Below are positions 1-4,396 of a stretch of 5,364 bases of DNA, piece after piece. How positions within the stretch are numbered: position 1 is the stretch's first letter; each line of letters starts with the position of its first letter. Below the pieces are notes generated by a model. It did no database searches. It saw nothing but the letters and a program-made list of their open reading frames with translations, and was not told the origin of the DNA. Origin of the DNA: a halophilic archaeon J07HX64. Its GTDB lineage: Archaea; Halobacteriota; Halobacteria; Halobacteriales; Haloarculaceae. Location of the stretch: the NCBI GenBank assembly GCA_000416085.1, contig KE356579.1:1203001-1208364 (forward strand). The letters run 5' to 3'. The position numbers and the translations under genes were made by a program.

Positions 1-76
1 AGCTCGCGGGAGGATTCGAACCGTCCAGCTTCCGGTCGTACAAAGGACCGGCGCTCTGCCGTTGAGCTACGCGAGC
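1..76 (-). tRNA. tRNA-Thr(TGT)-like gene with irregular anticodon and T arms
   Basis: Read on the minus strand, this folds as a tRNA. It has a perfect 7-bp acceptor stem (GCTCGCG with CGCGAGC), TA at 8-9, a D stem GCTC/GAGC with GG in the D loop, and a T loop TTCGAAT. The last base, U73, falls on window position 1. The anticodon region contains TTTGTAC, which fits anticodon TGT (threonine, codon ACA); as far as I recall, U73 also suits haloarchaeal tRNA-Thr. Two things are wrong for a standard tRNA. The anticodon stem CCGGT/ACCGG encloses 10 nt instead of 7, or 8 nt if an extra C-G pair closes. The 5' side of the T stem is GGACGG where GGAGG would pair with CCTCC, which looks like one inserted C. 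It is a real tRNA gene with unusual arms, a decayed copy, or a sequence with indel errors. No CCA is encoded. Confidence 0.62.
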
Positions 77-105
77 ACGAGCCTGTCTTCAGATATAAAC
101 GGCCG

Positions 106-115
106 TTTGATAAGG
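106..115 (-). promoter_or_regulatory. TATA-like element for the tRNA-Thr-like gene
   Basis: On the minus strand this reads CCTTATCAAA. Its centre is about 34 bp upstream of the mature tRNA 5' end, nearly the same spacing as the element before tRNA-Gly, and would give a short leader. A second AT-rich box, TTTATATC at 92-99 (minus), matches a TATA box better, but it lies only about 20 bp from the tRNA 5' end, which would put the start inside the tRNA. Confidence 0.3.
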
Positions 116-223
116 ATTGAGATACCCGGTCGTGGCCGTCCTGACTCGTCCACTCGGATTTCGTCGTATCGCACACCGGTACAAAGACAGTACAGAAATC
201 ACTCGGCGTGTTGTGTGCAGGAG

Positions 224-294
224 TGCGCTGGCCGGAATTTGAATCCGGGTTAGGACCGTGGCAGGGTCCTGTGATACCACTACACCACCAGCGC
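224..294 (-). tRNA. tRNA-Gly(GCC)
   Basis: Minus-strand tRNA of 71 nt without encoded CCA, reading glycine GGC/GGU codons. The acceptor stem GCGCTGG pairs fully with CCAGCGC, followed by discriminator A73. The D arm is GTGT-AGTGGTA-TCAC, typical of glycine tRNAs. The anticodon stem GGACC/GGTCC closes a normal 7-nt loop CTGCCAC with anticodon GCC. The variable loop is TAAC. The T stem CCGGA/TCCGG pairs fully around TTCAAAT, but the pair next to the T loop is A53-U61 rather than the nearly universal G53-C61. No intron is present. It is probably transcribed from its own promoter, separated from the tRNA-Thr-like gene by 147 bp. Confidence 0.95.
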
Positions 295-322
295 GCTACG
301 GTACATTCTACAATCCAGGACA

Positions 323-331
323 GATAAAAAC
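323..331 (-). promoter_or_regulatory. TATA-like element for tRNA-Gly
   Basis: The minus strand reads GTTTTTATC in an otherwise GC-rich setting. Its centre is about 33 bp upstream of the tRNA-Gly 5' end, placing transcription start a few bases before the mature tRNA. The assignment rests on position and composition only. Confidence 0.5.
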
Positions 332-373
332 ATTCCGGAACTGGCGGGGACACCGGACACGGAGCGACATAAC

Positions 374-401
374 TACTTTACAGATGGTGGGCATTTATAA
401 T
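374..401 (+). promoter_or_regulatory. Promoter region of the acyl-CoA synthetase gene (two TATA candidates)
   Basis: Two AT-rich boxes precede the start at 407. TACTTTACA (374-382) is centred about 29 bp upstream of the ATG and would suit a leaderless transcript starting at about 404-407. TTTATAAT (394-401) is closer to the TATA consensus but only 5 bp before the ATG; used alone it would start transcription near 424, inside the gene. I favour the first for full-length expression. Confidence 0.4.
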
Positions 402-406
402 GATGT

Positions 407-2398
407 ATGACGCAGACGCTCGAGGAGATAGACGAGGTCAGCTACGAACCGGACGCGGAGTTGGCGGAGGGGAGCAACGTCCACGCGTTCATGCAGGAGT
501 ACGGCATCGACAGCTTCGAGGAGCTTCACCGGCGCTCGACAACCGACATCGAGGGTGTCGAGGCGTCGGGGCTGGACTGGTTCTGGGGCGCGGTGGTCGA
601 CCATCTCGACCTCGAATTCGACGAGCCCTACGACGCGGTCCGGGACGCGAGCGACGGGCCACAGTTCACCGACTGGTACGTCGGTGGTGAACTCAATATC
701 GCCCACAACGCCGTGGACAGACACGCAGCCCCGGACTCGCCGACCCGCAACCGTGTGGCGACAATCTGGGAGGGCGAGGAGGGCGCGGTCCGCGAGGTGA
801 CCTACCACGAACTCCACCGCCAGTCGAACAGGGTGGCGAACGCGCTCGAACAGCGCGGTATCGAGACCGGCGACACCGTCGGACTGTACATGCCGATGGT
901 CCCCGAGGTGGTCTCGATACTCTACGGCTGTCTGAAGACGGGCGCGATAGCGGTGCCAATCTTCTCCGGGTTCGGCGTCGACGCCACGGCGACACGCATC
1001 GCCGACGCCGAGTGTCGCGTGCTGTTCACCGGCGACGGGTTCTACCGCCGTGGCAACGAGATCCGGCTGAAAGGCGCCGCAGACGACGCAATCGAGGCGG
1101 CCGGTCACGTCGAGCACACCATCGTCTACGACCGTCTCGGACTCGACGTGCCCTGGACAGAGGGGCGCGACGAGTGGTGGGCCGACTCGGTCGGCGAGGT
1201 CGACGACAGCTACGAGACGAAGTCACTCCCCGCCGACCAGGAGTCGATGCTGCTGTACTCCTCGGGGACGACCGGCGAGCCGAAGGGCATCGTCCACACC
1301 CACGCCGGCGGCCTCGTCCAGCCCGCAAAGGAGCTTTACTTTTCATTCGACCACCAGCCCTCGGACCGCTTTTTTTGGGTGTCCGACATCGGCTGGATGA
1401 TGGGTCCCTGGACGCTCATCGGCAATCACGTGTTCGGCGGGACCATGTTCATGTACGAGGGCGCGCCCGACTACCCGGGTCCCGACAGGTACTGGGAGAT
1501 GATCGACCGTCACGGGCTGACCGTGTTCGGTATCTCACCGACGGCGATCCGGGCGCTCCAGAAGTACGGCGAGGAGCCACTCGAAGGGTACGACCTCTCA
1601 ACACTGCGTCTGCTGGGTTCGACCGGCGAGCCGTGGGACCCCGAGTCCTGGCAGTGGTTCTACGAGCACGTCGGTAACAGCGAGACACCGATAATGAACA
1701 TCTCCGGTGGCACCGAGATATTCGGCTGTTTCCTCCAGCCGCTGCCGACCCACTCGCTGAAACCGTGTACACTCGGCGGTCCGGCGCTCGGGATGGACAT
1801 CGATATCGTCGACGCACGCGGGGAGTCGGTCGCCGACGAGAGCGAGCGGGGCTATCTGGTGGCGAACTCCTCGGCCCCCTCGATGACGAAGTCACTCTGG
1901 AGCGGTGACGAGCGGTATCTCGAGGAGTACTGGAGCCGGTTCGGCGATATGTGGGACCACGGTGACTGGGCACAGCGCGACGAGGACGGGTTCTGGTTCC
2001 TGCACGGCCGGTCCGACGACGTGCTCAACGTCGCCGGTCGGAAGGTCGGTCCCGCCGAGGTCGAGGGGGCACTCATCGACCACGAGGCCGTGAACGCCGC
2101 GGCCGCGGTCGGTGCCGAGGACGACACCACCGGCACGGCCATCGTCACGTACGCCCAGCTAGAGCCGGGCCACGAGGAGAGTGATGACCTGCGCGGGGAG
2201 TTGCGCACGCAGGTCGGCGAGCAGCTCGGCAAGCCGTTCCGGCCGCGCGAGGTGCTGTTCGTCGATGAGTTCCCGAAGACCCAGAGCGGGAAGATCGTCC
2301 GGCGGCTCATCCAGTCTGTTCACGAGGGCGATGAGATGGGCGACCTCTCCAGTATCGAGAACCCCGGTGCGCTCGACACCATCGCCGAGGCACGCTGA
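407..2398 (+). CDS. AMP-forming acyl-CoA synthetase, acetyl-CoA synthetase family
   Basis: ATP-dependent ligase of 663 residues, cytosolic, expected to turn a carboxylic acid, CoA and ATP into acyl-CoA, AMP and PPi. An acetyl-CoA-synthetase N-terminal region (about 36-105) contains WYVGGELNIAHNAVDRH, matching the family's N-terminal hallmark. The phosphate-binding loop is YSSGTTGEPKG (284-294). The adenine-side motif is NISGGTEIF (431-439), and GDW follows at 519-521. The C-terminal domain has GRSDD (534-538) and GRKVGPAEVE (544-553), and ends with PKTQSGK (623-629), whose Lys629 is the expected adenylation lysine. Length and domain order fit the family, and all catalytic motifs are present. 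The TWWQTETG motif of true acetate enzymes, with its pocket-limiting Trp, is replaced, so acetate should not be assumed as substrate. The ATG at 407 is chosen because the in-frame codon at 401 is a stop. There is no Shine-Dalgarno sequence, so the transcript is probably leaderless and monocistronic. Confidence 0.93.
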   Translation: MTQTLEEIDEVSYEPDAELAEGSNVHAFMQEYGIDSFEELHRRSTTDIEGVEASGLDWFWGAVVDHLDLEFDEPYDAVRDASDGPQFTDWYVGGELNIAHNAVDRHAAPDSPTRNRVATIWEGEEGAVREVTYHELHRQSNRVANALEQRGIETGDTVGLYMPMVPEVVSILYGCLKTGAIAVPIFSGFGVDATATRIADAECRVLFTGDGFYRRGNEIRLKGAADDAIEAAGHVEHTIVYDRLGLDVPWTEGRDEWWADSVGEVDDSYETKSLPADQESMLLYSSGTTGEPKGIVHTHAGGLVQPAKELYFSFDHQPSDRFFWVSDIGWMMGPWTLIGNHVFGGTMFMYEGAPDYPGPDRYWEMIDRHGLTVFGISPTAIRALQKYGEEPLEGYDLSTLRLLGSTGEPWDPESWQWFYEHVGNSETPIMNISGGTEIFGCFLQPLPTHSLKPCTLGGPALGMDIDIVDARGESVADESERGYLVANSSAPSMTKSLWSGDERYLEEYWSRFGDMWDHGDWAQRDEDGFWFLHGRSDDVLNVAGRKVGPAEVEGALIDHEAVNAAAAVGAEDDTTGTAIVTYAQLEPGHEESDDLRGELRTQVGEQLGKPFRPREVLFVDEFPKTQSGKIVRRLIQSVHEGDEMGDLSSIENPGALDTIAEAR

Positions 2399-2479
2399 GC
2401 AGACAGCGGGTCACGCCTCCGGAGCTGGTGACCGGTCGGCCCGTTGCTGTGTCGACGAGCCGCGGTCACGTCGACAGAG

Positions 2480-2489
2480 TTAGGTATCT
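2480..2489 (+). promoter_or_regulatory. TATA-like element for the DUF2240 gene
   Basis: TTAGGTATCT lies in the 110-bp gap after the synthetase gene, centred about 25 bp upstream of the ATG at 2509, the spacing expected for a leaderless haloarchaeal transcript. This supports 2509 as the start. The rest of the gap, 2399-2479, shows no clear hairpin or T-rich terminator. Confidence 0.4.
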
Positions 2490-2508
2490 GGCGCGGACAG
2501 TAGAGACG

Positions 2509-2958
2509 ATGAGTCTCCGGCGTGCGGTCGCGGCACCGTTCTGTCAGCGCGGTGTGGAGCGGCTGAAACAGACCGAGTTCGTCGTCGCGCTGTCGCTCGA
2601 CCGGGAGTGGTTCTCACCGGACCAGACACAGCGACTCGTCGACGTCGCGGCGACCGAGGGGCTGCTCGAACGGGTCGACGAGGACGAACTCGTGGCGGCG
2701 TTCGACCCGGGCGGGGTCGAGGTTCCCGACGGATTCGAACCCGACGAGTCGGTGCTCCAGCAGCGCAGCACGTTCGAGCGCCTGCTCGCTACCATCGTGG
2801 ACGCGGGAACCGAGAAACAGGAGGCCGTTGCGGCTATCAACCGACTCCAGTCCGACCTCGCTATCTCCGTCGAGGCGGCAGCGGCGCTGTACGCCCGCCG
2901 ACAGGGTCTCGAGGTGACTGGACTCGCACGGCGTGCCGAGGGTGAACTCGATGGTTGA
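2509..2958 (+). CDS. DUF2240 family protein
   Basis: Soluble acidic protein of 149 residues that I recognise as the archaeal DUF2240 family, whose function is unknown. The N-terminus SLRRAVAAPFCQRGVERL and the following FVVALSLDREWFSPDQ (24-39) are the conserved core. Residues 22-66 read like a small winged-helix-type unit: a helix, WFSPDQTQRLVDVAATEGLL as a second helix pair, then a short strand DELVAAFD. The C-terminal half (84-145) looks helical. No membrane segment, signal peptide or metal-binding cluster is visible. A longer ATG start exists at 2428, but its extra 27 residues do not resemble the family and would bury the promoter-like element at 2480-2489, so 2509 is preferred. The gene's 3' end overlaps the next gene by 8 nt, so the two are probably one transcript. 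DNA binding is only a guess from the fold-like pattern. Confidence 0.87.
   Translation: MSLRRAVAAPFCQRGVERLKQTEFVVALSLDREWFSPDQTQRLVDVAATEGLLERVDEDELVAAFDPGGVEVPDGFEPDESVLQQRSTFERLLATIVDAGTEKQEAVAAINRLQSDLAISVEAAAALYARRQGLEVTGLARRAEGELDG
2938..2945 (+). promoter_or_regulatory. Shine-Dalgarno sequence for the 120-residue gene
   Basis: GAGGGTGA, close to the archaeal consensus GGAGGTGA, lies 5 nt before the ATG at 2951, inside the end of the DUF2240 gene. It decides the start of the second gene in favour of 2951 over the in-frame GTG at 2933, and fits an internal gene of an operon with a leadered start. Confidence 0.6.
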
Positions 2959-3313
2959 GCGCCGCATCTCCGACGGCAAGCGCATCGGCCAACTGCTCGC
3001 CTCCGAGATCACCGGACTGTCGGTGGGTGTACTCGCAGCACTCTCGGTAACCGGGGCCGACACCGACGCGACGCCGAGCGAGGCGGGAACGAGAGCCTAC
3101 CGGGTGGCCCACGACGGGGACGTGGTCGCGGGGGTGTGGCTCTATCCCGGACACGCCGAACTCCGACTAACGGGCCAGCGTGGGTGGCCGGCGACGGTCC
3201 CGGGGCGGAGAGTCACCCGCGAGGGGGCCGACAGTCTCCGGATAGAGACAGGTGCAGGGGTCAAACAGGCTGTCGACGCGCTCCGGGCCGTTCTCCCAGC
3301 AGATAGCGGGTGA
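2951..3313 (+). CDS. Conserved-looking haloarchaeal protein of unknown function
   Basis: A 120-residue protein whose family I do not recognise. It begins MVERRISDGKRIGQLLASEI, a charged, probably amphipathic helix. A middle region (about 46-100) rich in short strands follows, with YRVAHDGDVVAGVWLYPGHA at 50-69 and several Arg/Gly turns. A C-terminal helix GAGVKQAVDALRAVL spans 101-115. There is no signal peptide, transmembrane segment, cysteine cluster or known catalytic motif. The start at 2951 overlaps the DUF2240 stop by 8 nt and has a good Shine-Dalgarno match, so translation is probably coupled to the upstream gene. Codon and residue use match the neighbours, so the ORF is very likely real. 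Overlap with DUF2240 suggests a shared process or complex, but that is inference. Its stop codon is the first triplet of the tandem repeat before pyrF. Confidence 0.8.
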   Translation: MVERRISDGKRIGQLLASEITGLSVGVLAALSVTGADTDATPSEAGTRAYRVAHDGDVVAGVWLYPGHAELRLTGQRGWPATVPGRRVTREGADSLRIETGAGVKQAVDALRAVLPADSG

Positions 3314-3314
3314 C

Positions 3315-3323
3315 CGACCGTCG
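3315..3323. promoter_or_regulatory. Palindrome 1 of the array before pyrF (possible operator)
   Basis: CGACCGTCG, a 4-bp-arm palindrome centred on 3319 inside the first repeat unit. It is the weakest of the three copies by outer arm, since the flanking C3314 and A3324 do not pair. It overlaps the end of the upstream gene's stop region. Confidence 0.4.
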
Positions 3324-3355
3324 ACTGTGTACGGAATCGCCAGGGTAACGGCTGA

Positions 3356-3366
3356 CCGACGGTCGG
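3356..3366. promoter_or_regulatory. Palindrome 2 of the array before pyrF (possible operator)
   Basis: CCGACGGTCGG, perfect 5-bp arms centred on 3361, exactly 42 bp (about four helical turns) from palindrome 1. The centred base and spacing suggest a dimeric DNA-binding protein site; a role as an RNA hairpin terminating the upstream operon is an alternative. Confidence 0.45.
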
Positions 3367-3398
3367 CTGTGTACAGGATCGACCGGGGTAACGGCTGA

Positions 3399-3409
3399 CC
3401 GGCGGTCGG
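3399..3409. promoter_or_regulatory. Palindrome 3 of the array, next to the pyrF TATA-like element
   Basis: CCGGCGGTCGG, same layout as palindrome 2 with one G-T mismatch in the arms, centred on 3404 and 43 bp from palindrome 2. It sits immediately upstream of the TATA-like element at 3414-3421, where the TFB recognition element would be, so a bound protein could block or help the start of transcription. Confidence 0.45.
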
Positions 3410-3413
3410 AACG

Positions 3414-3421
3414 TTGATACT
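3414..3421 (+). promoter_or_regulatory. TATA-like element for pyrF
   Basis: TTGATACT, the most AT-rich stretch before the gene, is centred about 25 bp upstream of the pyrF ATG at 3443. This is the spacing of a leaderless haloarchaeal promoter. Confidence 0.45.
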
Positions 3422-3442
3422 GCGAGCGTGTGGTGAGAGAGT

Positions 3443-4258
3443 ATGTCGTTTTTCGAGCGGTTGAGCGAGCGCATTGCGGCTGTCGACAGCGTCGTTTCGG
3501 TGGGGCTGGACCCCGACCCGGACCGGTTGCCGGCACACGTCACAGACGCGGATCTGCCGCGCTGGGCGTTCAATCGTCGCATCATCGACGCGACACACGA
3601 GTACACGGCCTGTTACAAGCCGAACGCCGCCTTCTACGAGGACGCCGACGGCTGGCGTGCGCTCGCGGAGACAGTCGCGTACGCACACGGAAAGAATGTG
3701 CCGGTTCTGCTCGACGCAAAACGGGGTGACATCGGTTCGACGGCACGACAGTACGCGTCGGTGCTGGATACCGTCGATGCGGTCACAGTCAACCCGTATC
3801 TGGGGGGTGACTCGTTGCGGCCGTTTCTGGAGCGGGAGTCGAAGGGGGTGTTCGTGCTGTGTCGCAGTTCGAACCCCGGCGGGGCGGACCTGCAGGGGCT
3901 CGAACTCGCGGGTGGGGCGCGGGTCTACGAGCGGGTCGCCGCGCTCGCGGCGGAGTGGAACAGTCGCGGGAACGTGGGGCTGGTGGTCGGCGCGACGGCG
4001 CCGGAGGAGCTCGCCACGGTGCGCGAGCAGGTTCCGGACCTGCCGTTTCTGGTCCCGGGCGTTGGCGCGCAGGGTGGCGACGAGGCGGCCGCTGTCGAGC
4101 ACGGCCTCGCAAACGGGGTCGGACTGGTGAACTCCTCGCGGGGCATCATCTTTGCCGGCGAGACAGCCAGAGGGGCCGAGCGGGACCCCGGACAGTACTT
4201 TGGGGCCGCCGGCGAGGCCGCCAGACGGCTACGACGGCGTCTCGAAGCGCATCGCTGA
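3443..4258 (+). CDS. pyrF: Orotidine 5'-phosphate decarboxylase
   Basis: Cytosolic enzyme that decarboxylates OMP to UMP, the last step of de novo pyrimidine synthesis. The 271 residues fit the longer (type 2) OMP decarboxylase subfamily. The TIM-barrel signatures appear in order. GLDPD (21-25) supplies the first Asp, and CYKPN (57-61) the substrate-phosphate/ribose Lys. DAKRGDIGSTA (91-101) carries the catalytic Asp91-Lys93-Asp96 set. NPYLGGD (117-123), VPGVGAQGGD (204-213) and the phosphate-gripping NSSRGI (230-235) follow. No key residue is missing. The start at 3443 gives the usual N-terminus FFERLSERI and fits the TATA spacing; there is no strong Shine-Dalgarno sequence. The gene has its own promoter region, separated from the upstream pair by a palindromic repeat array that may regulate it. 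The C-terminus is Arg-rich (RRLRRRLEAHR). Confidence 0.97.
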   Translation: MSFFERLSERIAAVDSVVSVGLDPDPDRLPAHVTDADLPRWAFNRRIIDATHEYTACYKPNAAFYEDADGWRALAETVAYAHGKNVPVLLDAKRGDIGSTARQYASVLDTVDAVTVNPYLGGDSLRPFLERESKGVFVLCRSSNPGGADLQGLELAGGARVYERVAALAAEWNSRGNVGLVVGATAPEELATVREQVPDLPFLVPGVGAQGGDEAAAVEHGLANGVGLVNSSRGIIFAGETARGAERDPGQYFGAAGEAARRLRRRLEAHR

Positions 4259-4270
4259 GCCACGTAGCAA

Positions 4271-4280
4271 GAGTTTAGAG
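4271..4280 (+). promoter_or_regulatory. Possible TATA-like element for the exported-protein transcript
   Basis: GAGTTTAGAG begins 13 bp after the pyrF stop. It would start transcription near 4302, just before the short ORF at 4313 and about 90 nt upstream of the exported-protein ATG. No better TATA candidate stands about 25 bp before 4393. Weak match to consensus. Confidence 0.3.
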
Positions 4281-4312
4281 GCCTGATTCTGTATCCCCAC
4301 GCGTACGCTCCA

Positions 4313-4396
4313 ATGGAAACAGCTATCTACACTACGAGTCTGATTGCTTTCACTGTGCAGACTCCCCGGATTGGGCGGGTAAGCAGGGTAGTATGA
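4313..4396 (+). CDS. Possible 27-residue leader ORF
   Basis: A short ATG ORF that begins METAIYTTSLIAFTVQTPRI and ends GRVSRVV. Its stop TGA overlaps the ATG of the exported-protein gene in the arrangement ATGA, typical of coupled translation. It starts about 10 nt after the transcription start predicted from the TATA-like element at 4271-4280. Against it, its codons (GCT, ACT, ATT, AGT) are more AT-rich than in the neighbouring genes, and an ORF this short can occur by chance. No function is proposed beyond a possible leader or coupling role. Confidence 0.2.
   Translation: METAIYTTSLIAFTVQTPRIGRVSRVV

Larger units (their letters stand above)
3311..3409 (+). repeat. 42-43 bp tandem direct repeat, about 2.3 copies
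   Basis: Units begin at 3311 (42 bp), 3353 (43 bp) and 3396 (partial, 14 bp). Each starts TGACCG and carries a palindrome. The first two also share CTGTGTAC (3325-3332 and 3367-3374), and the 16-mer at 3343-3358 recurs exactly at 3386-3401. The first unit begins on the stop codon of the preceding gene, and the third ends just before the pyrF TATA-like element. Copies differ at several bases, so the duplication is not brand new. Confidence 0.88.

Noticed and set aside
62..280. 63-codon frames on both strands at the left edge
   Set aside because: They run through the tRNA-Gly gene and into the tRNA-Thr-like gene, so they are not credible coding regions.
224..300. tRNA-anchored integrated element
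   Set aside because: No integrase and no direct repeat of a tRNA end were seen in the window; the irregular tRNA alone is not enough.
395..1117. 240-codon open frame on the minus strand
   Set aside because: Lies wholly opposite the synthetase gene, which has all family motifs; GC-rich genes keep the opposite strand open, and the product matches nothing I recognise.
2428..2508. N-terminal extension of the DUF2240 protein from an ATG at 2428
   Set aside because: The added 27 residues are unlike the family, and the extension would cover the well-placed TATA-like element at 2480-2489.
2933..2950. GTG start for the 120-residue gene
   Set aside because: The ATG at 2951 has a good Shine-Dalgarno sequence 5 nt upstream, while the GTG has none comparable.
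3311..3409. CRISPR array
   Set aside because: There are only two and a fraction adjoining repeats with no unique spacers between conserved repeats, and no cas genes.
3167..4102. 311-codon open frame on the minus strand
   Set aside because: Opposite pyrF and the repeat array; its product is Arg/Pro-rich without recognisable motifs, while pyrF is certain.
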